Below are positions 19,879 to 26,775 of a stretch of DNA of 64,000 nucleotides, one piece after another. The position numbers were made by a program, and so were the translations under genes. The notes under the pieces are model-generated. The model worked only from the letters and a program-made list of their open reading frames with translations, was not told the origin of the DNA and did no database searches. Positions within the stretch are counted from its first letter, which is position 1. Each line of letters starts with the position of its first letter. The stretch comes from Streptococcus gordonii (GTDB lineage: Bacteria; Bacillota; Bacilli; Lactobacillales; Streptococcaceae): assembly GCF_001553855.1 (NCBI RefSeq), contig NZ_LQWV01000001.1:62001-126000 (forward strand). The letters are read 5' to 3'.

Positions 19879-20514
19879 TTAAAAATCATCTTCATCATCG
19901 TCATAAACTCGTTCGCCATGGATTTTGATATACTCTTCGCGAAGGCGTTCTTCCTCTTCCCATAGAGGGTCTCTTACTGGTGCCATTGTCTTTAACTCTT
20001 CCAAACTAATTTCAACTGCTTCATCATAAGTCAGTGAAAGAACATCCTTGTGCAACTCCTTAAAAGTCTCTACATCCAACCATGTCTCTTTGTCATCCTC
20101 GCTGATATACCCATCAATTGCACCCGCAACCTCAACTGCCATAATGTATAAGGCACGTTTGTCCACTGTTAAAACATCTATATGGGATGTTGCGATACGT
20201 AGATAATCTCCACGTTCTCTCCACTCTGTAATGAAAGTTTTTTCAAATTCCAACTGAATATTTTCATCAGAAAACGAATTCCAAGGATCGCTCTTGTCGT
20301 ATGGTATATGATTCCATCGTTTATCATTATCATTAAATCGCCATTTATCAAATTGAACTCCAAAAAAGAAATCGTCTTGTAGCATCTCATCATCACCCAC
20401 ATTAGAAGTAGTAATCAAATGGCCATTCCATTCTTTAAACCACATTTTCCAAACAAGCTCTCTTGTCGTAAAGGTTATTTTTTGCTTAAAATCACTTTTG
20501 ATGTAAATTCTCAA
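19879..20514 (-). CDS. immunity-type paralogue 7 (type C), end of array
   Basis: 211-residue acidic, soluble protein with no signal peptide; family not recognised. Presumed immunity protein for the LXG toxin. It has the type C N-terminus (KSDFKQKITFTTRELVWKMWF) and the core LTVDKRALYIMAVEVAGAID found in all seven copies. It looks like a mosaic: residues ~50-90 (GVQFDKWRF, WNHIPYDKSDPWNSF) match copy 3, while the second half (DEAVEISLEELKTM, VRDPLWEEEERLREEY) matches copy 6. A two-residue insertion (NDNDKRW versus NDKRW) sets it apart from copy 3. The start codon is TTG, overlapping the upstream TGA (TTGA). It ends in an acidic tail, DDDEDDF. Confidence 0.85.
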   Translation of the reverse strand: MRIYIKSDFKQKITFTTRELVWKMWFKEWNGHLITTSNVGDDEMLQDDFFFGVQFDKWRFNDNDKRWNHIPYDKSDPWNSFSDENIQLEFEKTFITEWRERGDYLRIATSHIDVLTVDKRALYIMAVEVAGAIDGYISEDDKETWLDVETFKELHKDVLSLTYDEAVEISLEELKTMAPVRDPLWEEEERLREEYIKIHGERVYDDDEDDF

Positions 20515-21140
20515 TCCTCTTCCTCATCGTCATAAACACGTTCACCGTGGATTTTGATGTATTCTTCGCGAAGCCGTTCTTCCTCTTCCCATAGAGGGTC
20601 TCTTACCGGTACCATTGTCTTTAATTCTTCCAAACTAATTTCAACCGCTTCATCATAAGTCAGTGAAAGAACATCCTTGTGCGACTCCTTAAAAGTCTCT
20701 ACATCCATCCAGGTCTCTTTGCCATCCTCGCTGATATACCCATCAATTGCACCCGCAACCTCAACTGCCATAATGTATAAGGCACGTTTATCTACTGTTA
20801 AAACATCTATATGAGATGTTGCGATACGTAAATAATCTCCACGTTCTCTCCACTCTGTAATGAAAGTTTTTTCAAATTCAAGGGATATATTTTCATATTT
20901 ATAGGAATTCCATGGATTTTTTAAATCATAAGAGGGAATATTATTCCATCTTGAGTCAAAAAAACGCCATTTATCAAAACTTACTACAAAGTAAAAATCA
21001 TCTTGTAACATCTCATCATCACCGACGTTTGAGTATGTAATAGGATGACCATGCCATTCCTTAAACCACATTTTCCAGAGCAACTCTCTTGTTGTAAAGG
21101 TTATTTTTTTCTTAAAATCACTTTTGATATATAATCTCAC
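20511..21140 (-). CDS. immunity-type paralogue 6 (type C)
   Basis: 209 residues. Type C N-terminus KSDFKKKITFTTRELLWKMWF, then TYSNVGDDEMLQDDF. Its middle (SFDKWRFFDSRWNNIPSYDL) differs clearly from copies 3 and 7, whereas the C-terminal half is almost the same as copy 7. Acidic tail YDDEEED. GTG start overlapping the TGA of copy 5 (GTGA), with no separate spacer, so translation probably depends on ribosomes finishing copy 5. Confidence 0.85.
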   Translation of the reverse strand: MRLYIKSDFKKKITFTTRELLWKMWFKEWHGHPITYSNVGDDEMLQDDFYFVVSFDKWRFFDSRWNNIPSYDLKNPWNSYKYENISLEFEKTFITEWRERGDYLRIATSHIDVLTVDKRALYIMAVEVAGAIDGYISEDGKETWMDVETFKESHKDVLSLTYDEAVEISLEELKTMVPVRDPLWEEEERLREEYIKIHGERVYDDEEED

Positions 21141-21766
21141 TCGTCTTCCTCGTCGTCATAAACTCGTTCACCATGAATTTTGATGTACTCTTCATTCCTG
21201 CGGTCGTCTTCTTCCCAAACTGGATCTCGAACATCATCCATAAACGGAATTTCTCCAAGACTCATCTCATTAGCCTGTTCATAACTCATCGAAAGGATAT
21301 CTTCATGCCTTTTTTTAAATTCCTCCACACTTAACCAGCTCTCTTTATCATCTTCGCTAATCTGACCATCAATAGCAGTCGCAATTTCAATCGCCCTAAT
21401 ATAGAAGGCACGTTTATCAACGGTGAGAAGTTCAAGGTGGGTAGAAGCTAAACGTAGACAGTCTCCTTTTTCTCGATAGTCTGTTGCTGGATTATCTTCG
21501 TAATCTAATTCAAGATTTTCATATACATGACTCCCAAATTTGTTGGTAATCCCTTCTTTCAACTGAACATTATTCCATCTATTATCATGCATCCACTTAT
21601 TCAATTTCAAGTGAATAGTTGGGTCTGTTTTAAATGGGCGAGTATTTCCAAAATAAGAAAAATCTACTCGCTTACCATCTTTAGATTCAAACCACATCTT
21701 TTTCGCTAGTTCTAAATAATCAAACGGAATTTCTTTAGTGTAATAGCCTTTGATATATAGTCTCAC
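21137..21766 (-). CDS. immunity-type paralogue 5 (type A)
   Basis: 209 residues, type A: KGYYTKEIPFDYLELAKKMWF and FSYFGNTRPFKTDPTIHLKLNKWMHDNRW are shared only with copy 1, to which it is nearly identical. The extreme C-terminus (YIKIHGERVYDDEEDE) is the type C ending, unlike copy 1, and the next gene downstream is type C. GTG start in a GTGA overlap with copy 4. Confidence 0.85.
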   Translation of the reverse strand: MRLYIKGYYTKEIPFDYLELAKKMWFESKDGKRVDFSYFGNTRPFKTDPTIHLKLNKWMHDNRWNNVQLKEGITNKFGSHVYENLELDYEDNPATDYREKGDCLRLASTHLELLTVDKRAFYIRAIEIATAIDGQISEDDKESWLSVEEFKKRHEDILSMSYEQANEMSLGEIPFMDDVRDPVWEEDDRRNEEYIKIHGERVYDDEEDE

Positions 21767-22377
21767 TCGTCGTCCTCGTCATCCAACTCCACTTCTCCAT
21801 GGATTCGGATATACTCCTCGCGCTTCCTATCCAATTCTTCCCAGAGGGGCTCGTCAATGGCTTTCATAACCTTTATCTCTTCTATACTAATATCGACTGC
21901 TTCGTCGTAGGTCAAATTCAGCAGGTCTGCATGTTTCGTTTTGAATTCTTCAACACTCAGCCATGTTTCTTTGTCGTCTTCACTGATTTGACCGTCAATG
22001 ACAGATGCTACCTCAACCGCCATGATATAGAGAGCTCGCTTATCAACCGTTAGAATATCCTTATGAGTCGTGATTATTCGAAGATAGTCTCCTTTTTCTC
22101 GCCCATCACTTTCATAGGAATCTTCAAAAACCAATATTAGATACTCATATTTAAATGAATTCCATGGATTATCTCCTATTTTAAAATCAGTCGCTCCCCA
22201 GCGCTCATCATTGGAAGAAAATTTATCCAAACTAACGCTAAAATAGAAATCATCATCACGTGCGTAAGAAAAACCAACTTTCGCACCCTTACGTTCCTTG
22301 AACCACATTTTCCAAGGATATTCCATACAGGTTTGGTAAATACTAGTTTCGTAGTTGCCTTTAAGATATAGTTTCAA
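21763..22377 (-). CDS. immunity-type paralogue 4 (type B)
   Basis: 204 residues, type B: KGNYETSIYQTCMEYPWKMWF, then KVGFSYARDDDFYFSVSLDKF. Core HKDILTVDKRALYIMAVEVASVIDG; tail VELDDEDDE. Closely related to copy 2, differing mostly in the loop near residues 65-85. TTG start in a TTGA overlap with copy 3. Confidence 0.85.
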   Translation of the reverse strand: MKLYLKGNYETSIYQTCMEYPWKMWFKERKGAKVGFSYARDDDFYFSVSLDKFSSNDERWGATDFKIGDNPWNSFKYEYLILVFEDSYESDGREKGDYLRIITTHKDILTVDKRALYIMAVEVASVIDGQISEDDKETWLSVEEFKTKHADLLNLTYDEAVDISIEEIKVMKAIDEPLWEELDRKREEYIRIHGEVELDDEDDE

Positions 22378-23000
22378 TCCTCTTCCTCGTCGTCATAAAC
22401 ACGTTCACCATGGATTTTAATATATTCTTCATGAAGTCGTTCTTCTTCATCCCACAAGGGATCCTCTATAGGTTTCATACTTTTCAGTTCCTCCACGCTG
22501 ATATCAGTTGCTTGATCGTAGGTTAATGATAAGACATCCTTGTGCGACTCCTTAAAAGTCTCTACATCCACCCAGGTATCTTTGTCATCCTCGCTGATAT
22601 ACCCATCAATTGCACCCGCAACCTCAACTACCATAATATATAAGGCACGTTTGTCTACTGTTAAAACTTCTATATGAGATGTTGCGATACGTAAATAATT
22701 TCCACGTTCTCTCCACTCTGTAATGAAAGTTTTTTCAAATTCCAATTGAATATTTTCATCAGAAAACGAATTCCAAGGATCGCTCTTGTCGTATGGTATA
22801 TGATTCCATCGTTTATCATTAAATCGCCATTTATCAAATTGAACTCCAAAAAAGAAATCGTCTTGTAGCATCTCATCATCACCGACGTTTGAGTATGTAA
22901 TTGGATGACCACGCCATTCCTTAAACCACATCTGCCAAACTAGCTCTCTAGTAGTAAATGTTATTTTTTGCTTAAAATCACTTTTGATATAAATTCTCAC
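22374..23000 (-). CDS. immunity-type paralogue 3 (type C)
   Basis: 208 residues, type C: KSDFKQKITFTTRELVWQMWF and FFFGVQFDKWRFNDKRW. The core carries changes not seen in the other C copies (VLTVDKRALYIMVVEVAG, DKDTWVDVETF) and its C-terminal helix region (DQATDISVEELKSMKPIEDPLWDEEERLHEEY) is more diverged. It appears to be the donor of the N-terminal half of copy 7. GTG start in a GTGA overlap with copy 2. Confidence 0.85.
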   Translation of the reverse strand: MRIYIKSDFKQKITFTTRELVWQMWFKEWRGHPITYSNVGDDEMLQDDFFFGVQFDKWRFNDKRWNHIPYDKSDPWNSFSDENIQLEFEKTFITEWRERGNYLRIATSHIEVLTVDKRALYIMVVEVAGAIDGYISEDDKDTWVDVETFKESHKDVLSLTYDQATDISVEELKSMKPIEDPLWDEEERLHEEYIKIHGERVYDDEEED

Positions 23001-23614
23001 TCGTCTTCCTCTTCGTCATCCAACTCCACTTCTCCATGGATTCGGATATACTCCTCGCGCTTCCTATCCAATTCTTCCCAGAGGGGCTCGTCGATGGCTT
23101 TCAAAACCTTTATCTCTTCTAAACTAATATCGACTGCTTCGTCGTAGGTCAAATTCAGTAGGCCTGCATGTTTCGTTTTAAATTTTTCAATACTCAGCCA
23201 TGTTTCTTTGTCGTCTTCGCTGATTTGACCGTCAATAGCAAATGCTACCTCAATCGCCATGATATAGAGTGCTCGCTTATCAACCGTTAGAATATCCTTA
23301 TGAGTCGTGATTATTCGAAGACAGTCTCCTTTTTCTCGCCCATCACTTTCATAAGAATTTTCAAAATTTAAATTTAAATTTTCACGCTTAAAAGTCGCCC
23401 AAGAGTCTTTTCCTATTCTAAAATCAGTCATTCCCCAACGCTCATCATTTGAAGAAAATTTATCTAGAGTTAAACTCAAATAAAAATTATCATCAAGTGC
23501 ATAAGAAAAACCAACTTTCACTCCCTTACGTTCTTTGAACCACATTTTCCAAGGATATTCCATACAGTTTTGATAAATACTAGTTTCGTAGTTGCCTTTA
23601 AGATATAGTCTCAC
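22997..23614 (-). CDS. immunity-type paralogue 2 (type B)
   Basis: 205 residues, type B: KGNYETSIYQNCMEYPWKMWF, KVGFSYALDDNFYLSLTLDKF, tail VELDDEEEDE. Pairs with copy 4. GTG start overlapping the TGA of copy 1 (GTGA). Function not recognised; immunity role inferred from position directly behind the LXG gene and copy 1. Confidence 0.85.
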   Translation of the reverse strand: MRLYLKGNYETSIYQNCMEYPWKMWFKERKGVKVGFSYALDDNFYLSLTLDKFSSNDERWGMTDFRIGKDSWATFKRENLNLNFENSYESDGREKGDCLRIITTHKDILTVDKRALYIMAIEVAFAIDGQISEDDKETWLSIEKFKTKHAGLLNLTYDEAVDISLEEIKVLKAIDEPLWEELDRKREEYIRIHGEVELDDEEEDE

Positions 23615-24240
23615 TCGTCTTCCTCTTCGTCTAACTCCACTTCTCCATAGATTTTAATGTATTCTTCATTCCTGCGGTCGTCTTCTTCCCAAACTGGATC
23701 TCGAACATCATCCATAAACGGAATTTCTTCAAGGCTCATCTCATTAGCCTGTTCATAACTCATCGAAAGGATATCTTCATGCCGTTTTTTAAATTCCTCC
23801 ACACTTAACCAGCTCTCTTTATCATCTTCGCTAATCTGACCATCAATAGCAGTCGCAATTTCAATCGCCATAATATAGAAGGCACGTTTATCAACAGTTA
23901 GAAGATCAAGGTGGGTAGAAGCTAAACGTAGACAGTCTCCTTTTTCTCGATAGTCTGTTGCTGGATTATCTTCAAAATCTAATTCAAGGTTTTCATATAT
24001 ATGACTTCCAAATTCGTTGGTAATCCCTTCTTTCAACCGAACATTATTCCATCTATTATCATGCATCCACTTATTCAATTTCAAGTGAATAGTTGGGTCT
24101 GTTTTAAATGGGCGAGTATTTCCAAAATAAGAAAAATCTACTCGCTTACCATCTTTAGTATCAAACCACATTCTCTTCGCTAGTTCTAAATAATCAAACG
24201 GAATTTCTTTGGTGTAATCACCTTTAATATATAATCTCAT
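23611..24240 (-). CDS. immunity-type paralogue 1 (type A), adjacent to LXG toxin
   Basis: 209 residues and the only copy with an ATG start, nine bases after the LXG stop codon, with TAGGAGTAAAAT just before. It is therefore the most likely cognate immunity protein. Type A N-terminus (KGDYTKEIPFDYLELAKRMWF), core LTVDKRAFYIMAIEIATAIDGQISEDDKESW and tail VELDEEEDE, the type B ending. No membrane segment and no signal, so a cytosolic target is expected: toxin still inside the producer, or toxin delivered by kin. I do not recognise a named family. Confidence 0.87.
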   Translation of the reverse strand: MRLYIKGDYTKEIPFDYLELAKRMWFDTKDGKRVDFSYFGNTRPFKTDPTIHLKLNKWMHDNRWNNVRLKEGITNEFGSHIYENLELDFEDNPATDYREKGDCLRLASTHLDLLTVDKRAFYIMAIEIATAIDGQISEDDKESWLSVEEFKKRHEDILSMSYEQANEMSLEEIPFMDDVRDPVWEEDDRRNEEYIKIYGEVELDEEEDE

Positions 24241-24249
24241 ATTTTACTC

Positions 24250-25830
24250 CTACGTTCCTAAGAATTCAGCAGCTCTCAATATATATCTAACTAATTGATT
24301 TTTCTCATAATTTGACAGTTTTTTCAATTTGGATATTGAATCAAGCCAATTTCTAGCACTTTGAGCATCAGTTATTCGGGTATAAGGAATATCCTCATTC
24401 AATGTATACCCAGCTTTCCCACTTCCAGATTGAACCTGAATTTTACCACTGTTTGGTTCTGCATCCACACGAATATTCCCTTTTCTACTTCCAATCTTTC
24501 CTTCAACAGTCCCAAAAGTCTTACTCGTCGGTTTATTGGCCTGCCAGCTGTCGTAGTTGCTAGCTGTATTTAGGCTAATTTTGCCATTGGCTATATTCGT
24601 TTTAACAATAGCTGTACCTATATTTCTGGCACCATCTATTACTAAACTTCCGCCAAAAGCATAGCTCAAATCAGCCACTGCTATACCAGCAATTGCAGAA
24701 GTTCCAGCAGATTCTAGCCCAAAGAATAAACCTACAGCCTCAGCAACTGTTCCTCCAAAGTAAACACCAATACCAGCTAAAATTTCTACAAGCCCCTGAG
24801 CCACTGCTCCTAAATTAGCTTCAGCATTTTCTGCTTCTAGTTTATGTAATTCCTCATTGATCTGGTTAGTATACTGTTCATCGTAACGACCATTCTTATT
24901 TACAACGTAGAAAGAACTATCATAATCACTAAAATCAATTATATCAATTATGTTTCCTTCATTGTCAATTTTTAGAGTATGGTTATAATCATCAACAATT
25001 TTATCCCATTCTGAACGAGGTTTACCCTTTAATTTTTCCTTGAGTTGGCTACGATAATAAGCATCACCTTCATCCGATAGCATCATATTGCGAGAAGCTT
25101 CTTGAATCAGTCGTTCTTTAGGTTCCAGATATCTTTTCTTTGAAATAGTCTGAATCTTTGCCTTTTTGATTTCTTCTACCCAACTCATATTCAAGCCTTC
25201 AGTTGAATAATTACCATCGCTATCCAGCAATATCTGGCTGAGCTGACTTGCCCCCTGAATAGCTAAGCCCAAGACCTGCAGGCTATCTGAGAAATACTGA
25301 GACACCTGAGCCACAAACCATTCTAGTTTATCTATTTTTTCTTGAATTTCTCGAATACCGATATTTAGTTGAGTTTCAACTTCCATTAAAGCAGATGTCT
25401 GAGATAAAAGGTCTCCCAGCTTACCTGTCAGCAGAGCTCCTGCATTACGGAAAAAATCTTGATTATCTGCAATCTGCTTTTCTACTTTTGCCAGTTGCTC
25501 ATTTTTTATTTTCAGCTGTTCCTTCAGTAGATCCAAGTCCAATTCGCCATATCCAGCCACCTCGGAATCAGCACTTTTATAGGAAGCAAGCTCTCCCTGA
25601 ATATCATCAATAGCCTCTTGTAGCTTCTTGATAGCAGGGATGATAATCTCAGTAAATAGGCCTTTACCAGCTGTATAAGCAGCACCTTGAAGTTCACCTG
25701 ATTCTAAAGAAGCAACCAAGTGATCACAACCACTTGACAGCCGATCTGTGACTTGATTAGCGATTTGCAAATTATTGCCCATTGCTTGGATCAGCTGGGC
25801 AGAATCCGTTGCACTATATTTTACTCCCAC
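24250..25830 (-). CDS. LXG-domain type VII secretion effector (polymorphic toxin)
   Basis: 526 residues exported by the type VII system. The LXG domain covers about residues 1-200: SGELQGAAYTAGKGLFTEIIIPAI (residues 44-67) is diagnostic, then helical coiled-coil (95-185). A linker (200-335) leads to a Gly/Ala-rich hydrophobic stretch at ~341-410 (LVEILAGIGVYFGG, AGTSAIAGIAVADLSYAFGG) that could insert in a membrane. The last ~115 residues are polar, beta-rich then helical, with no nuclease, NADase or lipid II phosphatase motif I can identify. GTG start, AAGGAAT upstream, overlapping the upstream gene by 10 bases. No secretion-apparatus genes lie in the window. Confidence 0.9.
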   Translation of the reverse strand: MGVKYSATDSAQLIQAMGNNLQIANQVTDRLSSGCDHLVASLESGELQGAAYTAGKGLFTEIIIPAIKKLQEAIDDIQGELASYKSADSEVAGYGELDLDLLKEQLKIKNEQLAKVEKQIADNQDFFRNAGALLTGKLGDLLSQTSALMEVETQLNIGIREIQEKIDKLEWFVAQVSQYFSDSLQVLGLAIQGASQLSQILLDSDGNYSTEGLNMSWVEEIKKAKIQTISKKRYLEPKERLIQEASRNMMLSDEGDAYYRSQLKEKLKGKPRSEWDKIVDDYNHTLKIDNEGNIIDIIDFSDYDSSFYVVNKNGRYDEQYTNQINEELHKLEAENAEANLGAVAQGLVEILAGIGVYFGGTVAEAVGLFFGLESAGTSAIAGIAVADLSYAFGGSLVIDGARNIGTAIVKTNIANGKISLNTASNYDSWQANKPTSKTFGTVEGKIGSRKGNIRVDAEPNSGKIQVQSGSGKAGYTLNEDIPYTRITDAQSARNWLDSISKLKKLSNYEKNQLVRYILRAAEFLGT

Positions 25831-26180
25831 GGCAGACTATTCCTTTCTTTAATCAGTTTTTCTCGCTCTTCTTCCATAGCATTTCTTGTTTGATGACTGA
25901 GTTTTCCCAGTTCATCCATCTGAACATCCACATAGTTCTTGACCTGTTGGTTAAGAGACTGAGCATCCGCTAAATCACGACTGAGAGCAGTAGCATTTTG
26001 CGGGTGTTCATAAAGAAGATTTTCCATTTGAGTTGTTAAATACTGAAAATCTGTTGCAAAATTCCCCAGAGAATTTTCATATTGACGTTTGAGAAGCATA
26101 AATTCATCTTCTTTTTGCTCTACTTGTAAAATTTTCTCATGGAGTTCCTGACGTTCTTTTTCACTTTTATCAGTTTTCAT
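25821..26180 (-). CDS. small helical LXG partner protein (DUF3958-like)
   Basis: 119 residues, almost wholly helical and heptad-rich (KERQELHEKILQVEQKEDEF..., NQQVKNYVDVQMDELGKLSHQ). Proteins of this kind sit directly ahead of LXG genes and bind the LXG domain as targeting partners for type VII export. Begins one base after the preceding gene stops, and overlaps the LXG start by 10 bases; all three are translationally linked. Family assignment is from size, position and helical pattern. Confidence 0.8.
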   Translation of the reverse strand: MKTDKSEKERQELHEKILQVEQKEDEFMLLKRQYENSLGNFATDFQYLTTQMENLLYEHPQNATALSRDLADAQSLNQQVKNYVDVQMDELGKLSHQTRNAMEEEREKLIKERNSLPWE

Positions 26181-26181
26181 C

Positions 26182-26454
26182 TTAACTCTCCCAGCGCTTG
26201 GCTTCTTCTATGTCGCGTTTTTCTATTTTAGCAGCAATCTCTGGAATTTTATTGGCCTGGATTAGAACAGCTGAGCTGAAATCACTGACAGCCTGCAACA
26301 TTTGATTGCAGGCCTGACGCCCAGCTTCCATTCCAGCAATTCCAGTCGTATAGGAAAATTCAACTTGTTGATTTTGCGCATTACTTGTATCAAGATCAAC
26401 TAACTCACTGATTGCATCTGCTGCCGAAATTGTACTTGACTGTATTTTTCCCAT
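26182..26454 (-). CDS. small type VII secretion partner protein (TIGR04197-like)
   Basis: 90 residues, first gene of the LXG operon. Helical WXG100-like size: SSTISAADAISELV, then GMEAGRQACNQMLQAVSDFSSAVLIQANKIPEIA. Such proteins pair with the next gene product and the LXG domain to form the pre-secretion complex. The frame is open to 26727, but AAAGGAAAG sits 6 bases before the ATG at 26454 and the promoter lies at 26486, which excludes longer forms. Confidence 0.82.
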   Translation of the reverse strand: MGKIQSSTISAADAISELVDLDTSNAQNQQVEFSYTTGIAGMEAGRQACNQMLQAVSDFSSAVLIQANKIPEIAAKIEKRDIEEAKRWES

Positions 26455-26485
26455 TAGCTTCTTTCCTTTACATAATTTTTCAGCT

Positions 26486-26491
26486 ATTATA
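26486..26491 (-). promoter_or_regulatory. extended -10 promoter of the LXG operon
   Basis: Minus strand TGTGGTATAATAG: TATAAT with a TG one base upstream. The -35 position (about 26509-26514, TTCTTC) is weak. The 5' leader is only ~25 bases. Confidence 0.65.
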
Positions 26492-26593
26492 CCACATCCA
26501 AGGTGAAAGAAGAAGCGTGAGCAGGGCTTTCTGATACCAGTTCTACAAATTTCTACAGCTGTTAGCCTTAATAAAAGTGAACGATAAAAAATA

Positions 26594-26769
26594 GAGAGTG
26601 GGACAGAAATCGGTAATTCGTTAGAATTCGATTTCGTCGTCCCACCTCCGCACAGTTGAGTAGGGCTGTAAAAGCTGATGAAATCAGCGTAGTAGAGCCC
26701 ACTCAACCACTGCGTCTTGCTCGACAATCCAAAGACAATTGAGAGGCTAGGACTTTTGTCCCAGCCTCT
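26594..26769. repeat. three-hairpin intergenic repeat element
   Basis: Three consecutive dyads: GTGGGAC...GTCCCAC (26598-26604/26639-26645) with an inner GAAATCG/CGATTTC; GTTGAGT...ACTCAAC (26655-26661/26701-26707) with an inner GCTGAT/ATCAGC; and GAGGCTAGGAC/GTCCCAGCCTC (26743-26753/26758-26768). The GTGGGAC and GGCTGGGAC motifs resemble dispersed intergenic repeats I recall in streptococci. The third hairpin may also end leuS transcription, but lacks a good U-run. Confidence 0.6.
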
Positions 26770-26775
26770 AAAAAA

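Noticed and set aside
19879..24240. Reading the seven tandem genes as a CRISPR-like or simple sequence repeat
   Set aside because: The repeat unit is a full ~620-base gene with intact frames and divergent types; no short direct repeats with spacers.
26455..26727. Longer N-terminus (extra ~90 residues) for the first LXG partner protein
   Set aside because: The extension runs through the promoter -10 and the repeat element and has no family-like sequence; the start at 26454 has a strong ribosome binding site.
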